Part shown: positions 25,858 through 34,155 of the stretch, in pieces | Layout: each line of letters opens with the position of its first letter | Numbering within the stretch: position 1 is the first letter of the stretch | Source: an uncultured Flavobacteriaceae bacterium | GTDB lineage: Bacteria > Bacteroidota > Bacteroidia > Flavobacteriales > Flavobacteriaceae | Direction: 5' to 3' | Assembly (NCBI GenBank): GCA_937923515.1 | Contig: CALDUF010000018.1 | Coordinates: forward strand, 1-38,243 | Length of the DNA stretch: 38,243 nucleotides | Position numbers and translations under genes: made by a program | The notes under the pieces: generated by a model | The model's database searches: none | Told to the model about the DNA's origin: nothing | What the model saw: only the letters and a program-made list of their open reading frames with translations

Positions 25858-26934
25858 TTATATTTGATTTTTGTATTTCTCTAAAAATTTGATAAAATGT
25901 AGCGTTAATAAAATTATTGAAGCTAAAATTATGGCTATAATTGTATAGTATATTTTTATATTAAAAGCTTTTCCATATAACTTTCTACTATTATCTTTCG
26001 TTCCTTGGTTTTCTTGACTTGATACAATTTCTATAACGTATTGCTTATCTTCTTTTTCTCTTTGTATTTCAACCAATTCTCTTCTTAACTCAACATCATT
26101 TGTGTATAACTCAAATTCTTTAGTGAACCCTTTATTATCGTTATTATCAATACTAATGCTTGTTTGAGTTCCTGAAGGTGTTTCAAGTGGTGTTTCTAAA
26201 ACTTTCTTGTAAACCTGTTGGAGTTCTTTAGAAGCTTCTAAAGATGTGAGAATAGACTTTTCTAACCTAGATAGTTCATCTAAATCTTTCATTTGTTCAG
26301 TTTGAAAATAGTCTGTTTCTACTATTTTACCAACAATATTGTTTATAATAGTACCAAATATATCCTTCTCTTTTGCTTTAATTATAATACGTTGTACTGG
26401 ATATTGAAACTCTTTTGAGTTTTTGGAATAATCTTCAAATGTAACTGTAGCAGCTATAACAGAATCTAATTCCTTTGTGTATTCGTCAAAATTTTTCAGT
26501 TTATCATTTTCAGTAATTACTGATTCAACCTCTAAGTCTATAAGAGCCGCAGCTTTAGCTGGTGTAATATTTAGAACAGCACCTAAGGTTGCCGAATCGC
26601 CCTCTGCAATTAATTCGTTATAGTAATCAATAGCACGATATAAATTTTCTCCTGTATCATAGTTTTGTTTGATAACAGTGGTAGATTTGTAAGCTGAATC
26701 ACCTTTATTTTGTTTAAAATAGCCATAAACAAAACCGAGAACCCCAGCTATAATAATTTTAATGATGTGCTTTTTTACAAAGAAAATCAACCAAACAAAG
26801 GATAAGAATATTTTTTTCAATATATCTCCTATAGACTTGAAAAGTCTTTCAAACATATTCCCTATCATCTTAAAAAGCTGTCCTAAATCTACCTCTTCAG
26901 ATTGTTGTGGTTGCTGTGGCAAATCCTTACTCAT
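25858..26934 (-). CDS. Wzz-like polysaccharide co-polymerase (chain-length determinant candidate)
   Basis: A 358-residue protein with the co-polymerase plan: a cytoplasmic Gln/Pro-rich head, one or two membrane segments near residues 42-73, a long charged periplasmic domain with coiled-coil character (about 75-325), and a C-terminal membrane segment near 328-349 with a short basic tail. The first periplasmic residues (YKSTTVIKQNYDTGENLYRAIDYYNELI, given in part) and the later QRIIIKAKEK fit the Wzz/Fep fold loosely. No tyrosine-kinase domain is attached. Function as regulator of glycan length is inferred from topology and its place at the head of the rhamnose operon; sequence similarity to classic Wzz is weak. 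Confidence 0.65.
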   Translation of the reverse strand: MSKDLPQQPQQSEEVDLGQLFKMIGNMFERLFKSIGDILKKIFLSFVWLIFFVKKHIIKIIIAGVLGFVYGYFKQNKGDSAYKSTTVIKQNYDTGENLYRAIDYYNELIAEGDSATLGAVLNITPAKAAALIDLEVESVITENDKLKNFDEYTKELDSVIAATVTFEDYSKNSKEFQYPVQRIIIKAKEKDIFGTIINNIVGKIVETDYFQTEQMKDLDELSRLEKSILTSLEASKELQQVYKKVLETPLETPSGTQTSISIDNNDNKGFTKEFELYTNDVELRRELVEIQREKEDKQYVIEIVSSQENQGTKDNSRKLYGKAFNIKIYYTIIAIILASIILLTLHFIKFLEKYKNQI

Positions 26935-26947
26935 AATTAAAAATATA

Positions 26948-28636
26948 TTATTTTAATATTTGTTCTAAAATAGTTCTTGTAATTAAATACGTAGGCTTAA
27001 CACCTGAGGTGCCAAGACCTCCTGAAGCAAGTGTGCTACCAGTTTTTAAGGGATTGTCACTTGCATAATATGCATATCTTACTTTTACATCTTCTCTAAT
27101 ACTTCCCCTTACTTTAGAGGCAGCTTGAATGGCTTTTTGATAATGTGCACCTTCCATCTCAAGCCCAATAACACTCCATGTAGATTCAAAAAAGAATTTT
27201 AAAATATCTTTATTTTGAAGCGATGTACCTAAAACCGTAATCATCGAGCCTTCATACACATCAATACCTTGACATTCCAAGTCTTCCTTTTTTAGCTCAT
27301 TTTTAAACGGATAATTATCTGCTGTTCCCTCAAAAATATGAGCCGAAGGTATCATAATATCGCCTTTTCCGCCTTCTAAAATACCAGCTTTCCCCATTAT
27401 TGATACAGATTCAACATTTAAATGAATGTGTTCTCCTTTGTGTTTAAATGGTTTTAGCAGCTCATCTATAGTTTCATAGGCTTGCTCTCCAAAAGCATAA
27501 TCCATGACTAATATAACAGGTTTTTTCGATTTTAAAGTAGTTTCATCTACTTTAATGTCTAGCTTAGATACATCAATTTTCTGGGTGTCAAATATTTGAA
27601 CATCAATATTTGCGCCAGATGAATCATCAATGTATATCATACCGCCTTTAATCGCTTCTCTTTCTACTTTTGTTCTAAGTTCAGCATTAGCACTATTGCT
27701 TAACATTTTATAAACATCAAAAACGTCATGTTTAGCTACCAATGTTTTTAAGGCACAAGGTGCAAAAACCGTATTCATTACGCTGTGCATGTTCGCACTA
27801 ATTACATGTATAGGTCTATTTATTAATTTGTTTTTGTAAAGTGTCTGTTTTACATCATTAGCCCATATCTCTCCATGAATATGGTGCCCTATTTCTTCAC
27901 GTAATACTGGACTAAATCTTACCTCTCGTTTTTCATTAGTTAGCTCTTCTTTTATGGCTAATTTTCCTAGCCAATATATAATATGCAACAAGCGCTCTGG
28001 TTGAGACGCAATGGCAAATTCACCATAAATAGTATTAATCTCGCTAAAAGTTCTTCCTAATATATTTGCTGCATGAGTAATAGCTACTTCACGCTCTTTT
28101 TGAGTTAGTTTTTTATTGCCGTTTACAATACTTTCAAGCTTATTCCAATCTCGTGTAGTTTTACCAATATCATCAATAAGTACACTTTTACTAATTTTAT
28201 GAGATTCAATAAATAAAAATGTAAGATGCGTTAAAATATCATAAATTTCAGAGCGCCCTCTGGTAATTTCAATATTCATTTGCTCTTCATCAATTCTGTA
28301 GCAATTACGACGACGTTTTTCTGGAATTATAGGTTTAAAATGAGAGCTTTTATACCCTTCATCACTGGTAAGGCTAATAACAGAGCACTCCTCAATACCT
28401 CTAGGTAATCTATCTATAACATACAACAGCCCATCTAGTTCTACTTTTTCTTCAGCAACAGAGCCATAAATTTCAGGGCGTAATAATAATAATGATTGTC
28501 TTAAAGTTTCGCCAGATACGCCCATAGGTTTGTAAAACCCGCGGTTAAAGAGGTGCCGCATGGTAATATACATGCGTTCAATAGCGTTAGAGCTTTCTTG
28601 AGCTCTAGTTCGTTCGTGGCGTTTAGTTTGTTTCAT
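26948..28636 (-). CDS. Uncharacterised conserved protein, DUF6909-like, with a nucleosidase-like C-terminus
   Basis: A 562-residue soluble protein. I believe it belongs to the Flavobacteriia family DUF6909; the name is from memory. The N-terminal half is helical and polar (ERMYITMRHLFNRGFYKP, LLLLRPEIYGS). The C-terminal part has alternating strands and glycine loops: VILVMDYAFGEQAYE, KAGILEGGKGDIMIPSAHIFEG and VIGLEMEGAHYQKAI. The last segment resembles the EMEGA/EMEAA motif of nucleoside phosphorylases and AMP nucleosidases, so an NP-fold domain is possible. The ATG at 28636 is preferred; the frame extends 39 bases further, overlapping the GH3 gene. It follows GH3 by 28 bp and precedes the Wzz-like gene by 13 bp. 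Confidence 0.7.
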   Translation of the reverse strand: MKQTKRHERTRAQESSNAIERMYITMRHLFNRGFYKPMGVSGETLRQSLLLLRPEIYGSVAEEKVELDGLLYVIDRLPRGIEECSVISLTSDEGYKSSHFKPIIPEKRRRNCYRIDEEQMNIEITRGRSEIYDILTHLTFLFIESHKISKSVLIDDIGKTTRDWNKLESIVNGNKKLTQKEREVAITHAANILGRTFSEINTIYGEFAIASQPERLLHIIYWLGKLAIKEELTNEKREVRFSPVLREEIGHHIHGEIWANDVKQTLYKNKLINRPIHVISANMHSVMNTVFAPCALKTLVAKHDVFDVYKMLSNSANAELRTKVEREAIKGGMIYIDDSSGANIDVQIFDTQKIDVSKLDIKVDETTLKSKKPVILVMDYAFGEQAYETIDELLKPFKHKGEHIHLNVESVSIMGKAGILEGGKGDIMIPSAHIFEGTADNYPFKNELKKEDLECQGIDVYEGSMITVLGTSLQNKDILKFFFESTWSVIGLEMEGAHYQKAIQAASKVRGSIREDVKVRYAYYASDNPLKTGSTLASGGLGTSGVKPTYLITRTILEQILK

Positions 28637-28664
28637 TCTTAGTAAAAACGGTACAAATGTACTA

Positions 28665-30161
28665 TTATTTTTCAATCAAGCTAGTAAGAGCATCAGCAAT
28701 CTTTCTATCATTCGATAGCCTAGGAATTTTATTTTGTCCTCCTAGCTTTCCAACAGATTTCATATACTCTTGAAATCCGTTTACTTTAACTTTCGTAATT
28801 TTTAATTGCTGCAATACTTTACCTTCAATTAAATCAAAATAATACGAATTTTGTTTTTGAAGTGAAGTATCTATACGTTTTGCCAAAAGAGAAAGGTCTT
28901 CTGGAGTATTTTCAAACTCAATAAACCACTCGTGATAGGGTAATCCTTTATCTGGGTTTATTTGTGGTGCTACTGTAAATTCTGAAATTCTTATGTCTGT
29001 ACCTTCAATAGCGTCTTTCATGGCCTGCTCTACTTCTTTTCCTATAACGTGCTCACCAAAGGCCGAAATAAAGTGCTTAATCCTTCCTGAAACAATCACT
29101 CGGTAAGGCTTTGTTGAAGTAAACTGAACAGTATCACCAATATTGTAAGCCCACAATCCAGCATTTGTTGAAATTAACATCACGTAATTTACACCAACAG
29201 CAACATCTTTAATAGTAATGCGTTTTGGGTTGTTATTAAAAAATTCATCTGCTTTTACAAACTCGTAAAATATACCAGAGTTTAGTTGTAGTAACATGCC
29301 TTTTTCGTTTTGAGTATCTTGAAAGGCGAAAAAGCCCTCACTAGCTGGATACAATTCTATACTATCTACTTTTCTGCCAATTAAGTTTTCAAACTTAGCA
29401 CGATAAGGCTCATAGTTAACACCACCAAAAATAAACAAGTTGAAATTCTTAAAAACATCACCAACTTTTTTACCTGTTTTCTGCTGTAATTTTTCAAAAT
29501 ACATTTGTACCCAAGATGGAATTCCAGAAATAACCGTCATATTCTCAGGTAAGGTTTCTTCAACAATAACATCTACTTTGGTTTCCCAATCGTCTATACA
29601 ATTGGTGCTCCAAGAGGGTAATCGGTTTTTCTGCAAATATTTAGGTACATAATGTGCTACAATGCCCGATAATCGTCCTAATTGAATGCCATTTTGTTCA
29701 TGCAAAATGGGACTACCTTGCAAAAAAATCATCTTACCATCAACAAATTTAGAGTTTCCCGTTTCGTTAATGTACAGCAGTATCGCATTTCTGGCAGCCT
29801 CAACATGGGTAGGCATACTTTCCTTTGTTATAGGAATGTATTTTGAGCCAGAAGTTGTACCAGAAGTTTTTGCAAAATATATGGGTTTACCTTTCCAAAG
29901 TACGTTTTCTTCTCCTGCAACCACACGCTCCACATAGGGTTTTAAAGCTTCGTAATCTCTTATAGGTACTTGCTTGATAAAATCGTTATGCGAAGCAATA
30001 TTTGCAAAATTATGATCTTTACCAAATGCTGTTTGTGCTGCAGAATGTATTAAATACGCAAACACCTTTTGTTGGGTTGCAGCTGGGTTTGCTGCCCATT
30101 TTTTAACTTTACTGGCAACTATTTTAGCGAAAGGTTTGGCTAATACTGATTTTATGGACAT
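28665..30161 (-). CDS. GH3 family adenylating enzyme
   Basis: A 498-residue member of the GH3 (auxin-responsive) branch of the ANL superfamily. ATP-binding segment TSGTTSGSKYIPIT lies at 99-112, GGVNYEPY at 245-252 and YPASEGFFAFQ at 270-280; GDTVQFTSTKPYRVIVSGRIKHFI marks the hinge to the small domain. Plant GH3 proteins conjugate amino acids to acyl substrates. Bacterial homologues are widespread in Bacteroidota, but their substrate is not established. The start lies 3 bp after the M23 peptidase stop, so the two are co-transcribed. Confidence 0.88.
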   Translation of the reverse strand: MSIKSVLAKPFAKIVASKVKKWAANPAATQQKVFAYLIHSAAQTAFGKDHNFANIASHNDFIKQVPIRDYEALKPYVERVVAGEENVLWKGKPIYFAKTSGTTSGSKYIPITKESMPTHVEAARNAILLYINETGNSKFVDGKMIFLQGSPILHEQNGIQLGRLSGIVAHYVPKYLQKNRLPSWSTNCIDDWETKVDVIVEETLPENMTVISGIPSWVQMYFEKLQQKTGKKVGDVFKNFNLFIFGGVNYEPYRAKFENLIGRKVDSIELYPASEGFFAFQDTQNEKGMLLQLNSGIFYEFVKADEFFNNNPKRITIKDVAVGVNYVMLISTNAGLWAYNIGDTVQFTSTKPYRVIVSGRIKHFISAFGEHVIGKEVEQAMKDAIEGTDIRISEFTVAPQINPDKGLPYHEWFIEFENTPEDLSLLAKRIDTSLQKQNSYYFDLIEGKVLQQLKITKVKVNGFQEYMKSVGKLGGQNKIPRLSNDRKIADALTSLIEK

Positions 30162-30164
30162 GGC

Positions 30165-31028
30165 TTATTCGAAATCAATAAAATTAGTAGGATTAATAGG
30201 GTAGCCGTCACTCCATAATTCAAAATGCAAATGTGGTCCTGTAGACAATTCGCCTGTATTTCCAGAGGTTGCGATAACTTCTCCAGCTTTTACCAAATCG
30301 CCTTGACTTTTGGTAAGGCTTGCATTGTGTTTATATACTGAAATTAAACCATAACTGTGCTCTAAAATAATAACGTGGCCTGTGCCTGCCGTCCATTCTG
30401 CAAAAATTACAATACCATCTGCAGTGGCTTTAATTGGCGTATCTTTTGGTACTACAATATCTACAGCATAGTGTTTTTCCTTTAAATTATAAGCTTCGCT
30501 TACTGTGCCAGTAACAGGTGGAAATAACACAAAATTGGTTACCGAAGTGGCAGACTCAAATAAATTGTATTTATCCTCTTTTTCTACTTTTGCTCTTAGT
30601 AATGAATCTTCTTTTGTTGGATTTAAATCTACTTCGCTAATTTCAAGTTTTGTGGCTTCTACAATAGAATCTCTATTTAATTCTTCTGAAGTTACATCGC
30701 CTTTTAACACCTTTTTTATAGAACTATAATAACGCTCATTCGCTATTAAAATTTGTTGTAACGAATCGGTTTTAAAACTCAAATCTGTAGCTTGCTTTTT
30801 TAAAGCGGTAGACGAATATCCTGGTATATACTCTTTTAAAGGCGAATAAGCAATAAGCAAAATGGTAAGAGCCACCAGCAAAATACCAGATAAGGTAACC
30901 ACAACAAATACATTAAGTCTCGTTAATTTTAATGATAAACGCTCTTCAAAAGTGTTTTCATTGAGTACTACCAAACGGTATTTGTCTAGTAGTTTTTTCT
31001 TAATTTTTTTTGGTTCTTTTTTAGCCAT
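30165..31028 (-). CDS. Membrane-anchored M23 family metallopeptidase
   Basis: A 287-residue protein with a basic cytoplasmic N-terminus, one membrane anchor (about 39-61), a periplasmic helical linker (75-125) and a LytM/M23 peptidase domain. All zinc and catalytic positions are present: H186xxxD190, H234 and H266xH268. It is therefore likely to be an active peptidoglycan endopeptidase at the cell envelope, involved in wall growth or division. It is first in the minus-strand run M23-GH3-DUF6909-Wzz-rfbBACD; spacings of 3-28 bp suggest one transcript. Confidence 0.92.
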   Translation of the reverse strand: MAKKEPKKIKKKLLDKYRLVVLNENTFEERLSLKLTRLNVFVVVTLSGILLVALTILLIAYSPLKEYIPGYSSTALKKQATDLSFKTDSLQQILIANERYYSSIKKVLKGDVTSEELNRDSIVEATKLEISEVDLNPTKEDSLLRAKVEKEDKYNLFESATSVTNFVLFPPVTGTVSEAYNLKEKHYAVDIVVPKDTPIKATADGIVIFAEWTAGTGHVIILEHSYGLISVYKHNASLTKSQGDLVKAGEVIATSGNTGELSTGPHLHFELWSDGYPINPTNFIDFE

Positions 31029-31036
31029 GTTGCTCG

Positions 31037-31044
31037 CAAAATTA
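31037..31044 (-). promoter_or_regulatory. Possible -7 element upstream of the M23 peptidase gene
   Basis: TAATTTTG on the minus strand fits TAnnTTTG and ends 8 bases before the ATG, which would give a very short leader. No -33 TTG is visible at the right distance. Confidence 0.4.
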
Positions 31045-31116
31045 AATAAAATAAGCTTTACTGCAGTCTACACATTAGTATTAGTGTTAAAAACAACGTA
31101 ATTAAAGTTTAATTAT

Positions 31117-31124
31117 TAACTTTG
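31117..31124 (+). promoter_or_regulatory. Promoter -7 element of tatA
   Basis: TAACTTTG matches TAnnTTTG, 19 bases before the tatA ATG. The -33 element is not clear. Confidence 0.5.
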
Positions 31125-31143
31125 CACTCTAAATATATTTATT

Positions 31144-31326
31144 ATGAACTTACAAATGTTACCGTTGGCAATAGGCCCTATGCAAATAACATTAATAGTG
31201 GTGGTAGTACTATTAATTTTTGGAGGAAAAAAGATTCCTGAATTAATGCGTGGTTTAGGTAGCGGCATTAAAGAATTTAAAGATGCCAGTAAAGAAGACG
31301 ATACAAAGCAAGATAAAGTTGAATAA
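31144..31326 (+). CDS. tatA: Twin-arginine translocase subunit TatA/TatE
   Basis: A 60-residue Tat pore component: short periplasmic N-terminus, one membrane helix (about residues 12-26, [13 protein letters not shown]), the hinge [20 protein letters not shown] forming the amphipathic helix, and a highly charged tail. Length and motif order are typical of TatA/E. No tatC is nearby. The gene is followed at once by a strong bidirectional terminator. Confidence 0.95.
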   Translation: MNLQMLPLAIGPMQITLIVVVVLLIFGGKKIPELMRGLGSGIKEFKDASKEDDTKQDKVE

Positions 31327-31345
31327 ATACTATTCACTATACAGC

Positions 31346-31377
31346 AAAAAACCAATACTTAACAGTATTGGTTTTTT
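31346..31377. terminator. Bidirectional intrinsic terminator between tatA and DUF4837 genes
   Basis: A 14-bp perfect stem with core CCAATACT/AGTATTGG and loop TAAC is flanked by six A and eight T residues, so it can act as a Rho-independent terminator on either strand. It sits exactly between the convergent stops at 31326 and 31408. Confidence 0.9.
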
Positions 31378-31407
31378 TTGTTTTTAAATCATGTTAAGTA
31401 GAGCGCT

Positions 31408-32385
31408 TTAATTAATAGAAATCGTTTTAATGATAGCTTCTAACTCAAACATATAATCGCGTTTTTCTACCGAAGGCGCAAAGGCAAATCCTTCGGCAAC
31501 AATCCAGCGTTTGTTTATATTATCCTCTATAGCGTAATTAATGTATGGTCCAGCCATAAATGCATTTTTTACTTCCCACATACCCTTAGTTTCTAAAGTT
31601 GGTTTAGTGTCTAAAACAGTTTCGCCATGAAATGGTGTATATGCCATTTCGGTAGACATGTAAGAGCCTTCCACAGGGCCTTCAATATGTTGTTTCCCAA
31701 TAGAGTCTCTAATTGCTACAATTCTATTTATAACGCTATCTGTTTTTTGTATGGCACCATACGGCAATTCGTAAAGCATAATATTTAACGTTCCTGTACG
31801 AATATCGCGTCTTATCCAGAAAAAGTTCCCATCGTCTTTTGCTATTCTATATGCGTTATTAAACTCAATATTTACACCTAATTTTTCTGTAATTACATGT
31901 GAATTGTATAGAGCCTTTCGTATCAAATTTTGTCGCTGTGCCAATTCAATTCCTCTAAACGTTTCAATTATTTTTGCAGCATTTTCTTTTAAAACTGCAA
32001 TAACGTCGTCTTTTGTTTTTCCTGTAACAAGTACTACTTTTTGTGGTTTTGCATACACATTATCCTTAATGGCCATACCTGCTTTTTTGCCCATTTCAAT
32101 TTTTAAAACCGTTCGGGTTCTTGTAATAAAATCGGTAAATACTTGTGGCGGTATTTGGTTAATGTTAAATGTAGGTTCGTCTTGTGGTAAACCATATACT
32201 GGCGCCGTAAGCACATCACGAATGGCTTCACCAACACGCCCTTTCCAGCTCTCGTTATCGATAACGACAGATATGTCGTTAATTTTTCCTTGAGAATCAA
32301 AAAGAATCCTTTTGTTTTTTGATGCATCATCTTTACACGATACAAGTACTAATACAATCATTAAAATACTCAGTATGTTTCTCAT
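31408..32385 (-). CDS. DUF4837 family lipoprotein
   Basis: A 325-residue protein with a lipoprotein signal peptide (MRNILSILMIVLVLVSC, Cys at 17) and a body recognised as the Bacteroidota DUF4837 family (GKINDISVVIDNESW, FFWIRRDIRTGTLNIMLYELPYG). The function is unknown; the protein should be lipid-anchored in the envelope. It follows the MltD-like gene by 21 bp and probably shares its transcript, which hints at a cell-wall connection. Confidence 0.88.
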   Translation of the reverse strand: MRNILSILMIVLVLVSCKDDASKNKRILFDSQGKINDISVVIDNESWKGRVGEAIRDVLTAPVYGLPQDEPTFNINQIPPQVFTDFITRTRTVLKIEMGKKAGMAIKDNVYAKPQKVVLVTGKTKDDVIAVLKENAAKIIETFRGIELAQRQNLIRKALYNSHVITEKLGVNIEFNNAYRIAKDDGNFFWIRRDIRTGTLNIMLYELPYGAIQKTDSVINRIVAIRDSIGKQHIEGPVEGSYMSTEMAYTPFHGETVLDTKPTLETKGMWEVKNAFMAGPYINYAIEDNINKRWIVAEGFAFAPSVEKRDYMFELEAIIKTISIN

Positions 32386-32406
32386 TATTTTGTGTTTTTT
32401 TTGAAA

Positions 32407-33987
32407 TTAGCCTCTGCCTATTTTTAACTTCATTCCTGGTTTTAATCTACTACCACTAATACCATTCCAATCTTTAATATCTTGAATAGAAACTCCAGAA
32501 AACTTTTGCGCAATGCTCCAAAGCGAATCGCCATTTTCAACAGTGTAGATGGTAACCTCTCCAGAAATAGGCTTAGGTTTTGGTGTATTTATAGCAACTG
32601 TAGGTTTTGATACTACTGGCTTTCTAGGGTAAACGGTAAGGCGTTGCCCAATTTTTAAATTATTACTTCGCAACCCGTTCCAGCGTTTTATATCGCTTAC
32701 GCGCACGCCATACAATCTAGATATTTTACCCAAATAATCTCCAGATTTTACGCGGTAGCGAATTTTATTGTTTGCATCAAAAAATTGCGGTAATGGTTTT
32801 TCGCGCTTCTCTAATTCTTCTTTTGCAAACGCATAAATTTTGTCTTCGTTATTTACAAAAGTTCCAATGACATCGGTTGGCAATCGCAGCGTGTAATTTT
32901 TGCCTTTTACCACAGGAATAATATCTAATTTATAAGACGGATTTAAAAACTGAAGCTGCTCAATTGGTGTTCCTGTAACTTCAGATACTTGATCGAGCGT
33001 TATCGTTTGTTTAACCACCACAGTGTCAGTTTCAAAGTACACTAGTTCTGGTTTATACCGTTTAAAACCGTGCGCCTTGGCATATTCAAAAATATACATA
33101 TTGGCTAAAAATGCTGGTAAATATCCTGCAGTTTCACGTGGTAAATTATGGCGAATGTTCCAATAATTTCTATAACCGCCCGATCTGCGAATGGCTTTGG
33201 TTACGTTACCTGGACCCGAGTTATAGGCCGCCAACGCCAAATCCCAATCGCCAAAAATTCGGTAAAGACGCGCCAAATATTTTGATGCTGCTACGGTTGA
33301 TTTTATGGGTTCGCTACGTTCATCAACATAACTGCTTACATCTAAGCCGTACTCTTTTCCTGTACCAAACATAAATTGCCATAAACCTGTGGCACCAACG
33401 CGAGATTTTGCATTGGGTTTTAAAGCAGACTCTACAATGGCTAAATATTTTATTTCTAACGGAATATTTTGATTGTCTAACTCCTGTTCAAATAGCGGAA
33501 AATAAAACGCGCTCATCGTCATAAGTTTTTGCAAATGCTTGCGTCTATGCTTTAAATACGATTTTATAACGTTTTCTAACGAAGGATTGTAAGCCACGTT
33601 AAACGGCGTTTTGGCATCCAGTGCTTCTAAGCGCTTTTTTAACGTATCGGTGGGCAATTCTGGATAGTAAACGTCGTTGAACGACATGTCTGTAACCGAC
33701 TTGTAAATCGTGTCAAACAGGTTATTGTTATAAAGTTCTTCGCGCCATTTTTTATCAATTTCTGCTAAATAGGCATCATCTTTAAATCCTTTAATGTTTA
33801 AGCTATCGCCTTCTTCAACAGGTTGAATTATTGTAATTACGTTTTGTTTTACATCTATTAGTGTGTCTTTTTGGATTACTAGCGTGTCTTTTACAATTTT
33901 GGGTGGTACAACAAGAGAGTCTGGTTGTTGCGCAAAACAAAACCCCGTAAAACATAATATATAAAGACTAAGACTTTGGAAATTCAT
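32407..33987 (-). CDS. mltD: Membrane-bound lytic murein transglycosylase D-like protein with two LysM domains
   Basis: A 526-residue secreted wall hydrolase. It has a signal peptide (1-19, ending FCFAQ), an N-terminal charged region, an SLT domain (about 150-310) with catalytic E186 in YLAIVESAL, and AAYNSGPGNVTKAIRR and LPRETAGYLPAFLA following; then a divergent LysM-like stretch (about 322-370) and two clear LysM repeats (409-454 and 479-524). It should cleave peptidoglycan glycan strands to 1,6-anhydro products while bound through LysM. There is no lipobox cysteine, unlike E. coli MltD. Confidence 0.93.
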   Translation of the reverse strand: MNFQSLSLYILCFTGFCFAQQPDSLVVPPKIVKDTLVIQKDTLIDVKQNVITIIQPVEEGDSLNIKGFKDDAYLAEIDKKWREELYNNNLFDTIYKSVTDMSFNDVYYPELPTDTLKKRLEALDAKTPFNVAYNPSLENVIKSYLKHRRKHLQKLMTMSAFYFPLFEQELDNQNIPLEIKYLAIVESALKPNAKSRVGATGLWQFMFGTGKEYGLDVSSYVDERSEPIKSTVAASKYLARLYRIFGDWDLALAAYNSGPGNVTKAIRRSGGYRNYWNIRHNLPRETAGYLPAFLANMYIFEYAKAHGFKRYKPELVYFETDTVVVKQTITLDQVSEVTGTPIEQLQFLNPSYKLDIIPVVKGKNYTLRLPTDVIGTFVNNEDKIYAFAKEELEKREKPLPQFFDANNKIRYRVKSGDYLGKISRLYGVRVSDIKRWNGLRSNNLKIGQRLTVYPRKPVVSKPTVAINTPKPKPISGEVTIYTVENGDSLWSIAQKFSGVSIQDIKDWNGISGSRLKPGMKLKIGRG

Positions 33988-34098
33988 AAGGTAACATGTA
34001 TCCTTTTTTGAACGATATTATGGCTAAAATCGTATTTTTTAGGCTAATTTGAAAACTTAATTCAATTTATTACCCTTGTTTTTTAGTACAAAATATAA

Positions 34099-34131
34099 AG
34101 ACCTCACAGGTTTTAAAAACTTGTGAGGTCT
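34099..34131. terminator. Strong hairpin after pgk, Flavobacteria-type repeat
   Basis: AGACCTCACA and TGTGAGGTCT form a perfect 10-bp stem that extends inward through G-U, G-C and three A-T pairs. It lies 25 bases after the pgk stop on the minus strand and is followed there by TTTATATTTTG, so it probably ends the pgk transcript. From memory, the same CTCACAGGTTTT/CTTGTGAGG hairpin recurs between genes in Flavobacteriaceae genomes. Confidence 0.65.
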
Positions 34132-34155
34132 AGTATTTATATGTGTGTTTACTAT

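Noticed and set aside
33111-33374. Plus-strand frame of 87 codons inside mltD
   Set aside because: It is antisense to a clear catalytic domain, has no family resemblance and no promoter; it is a shadow of the coding strand.
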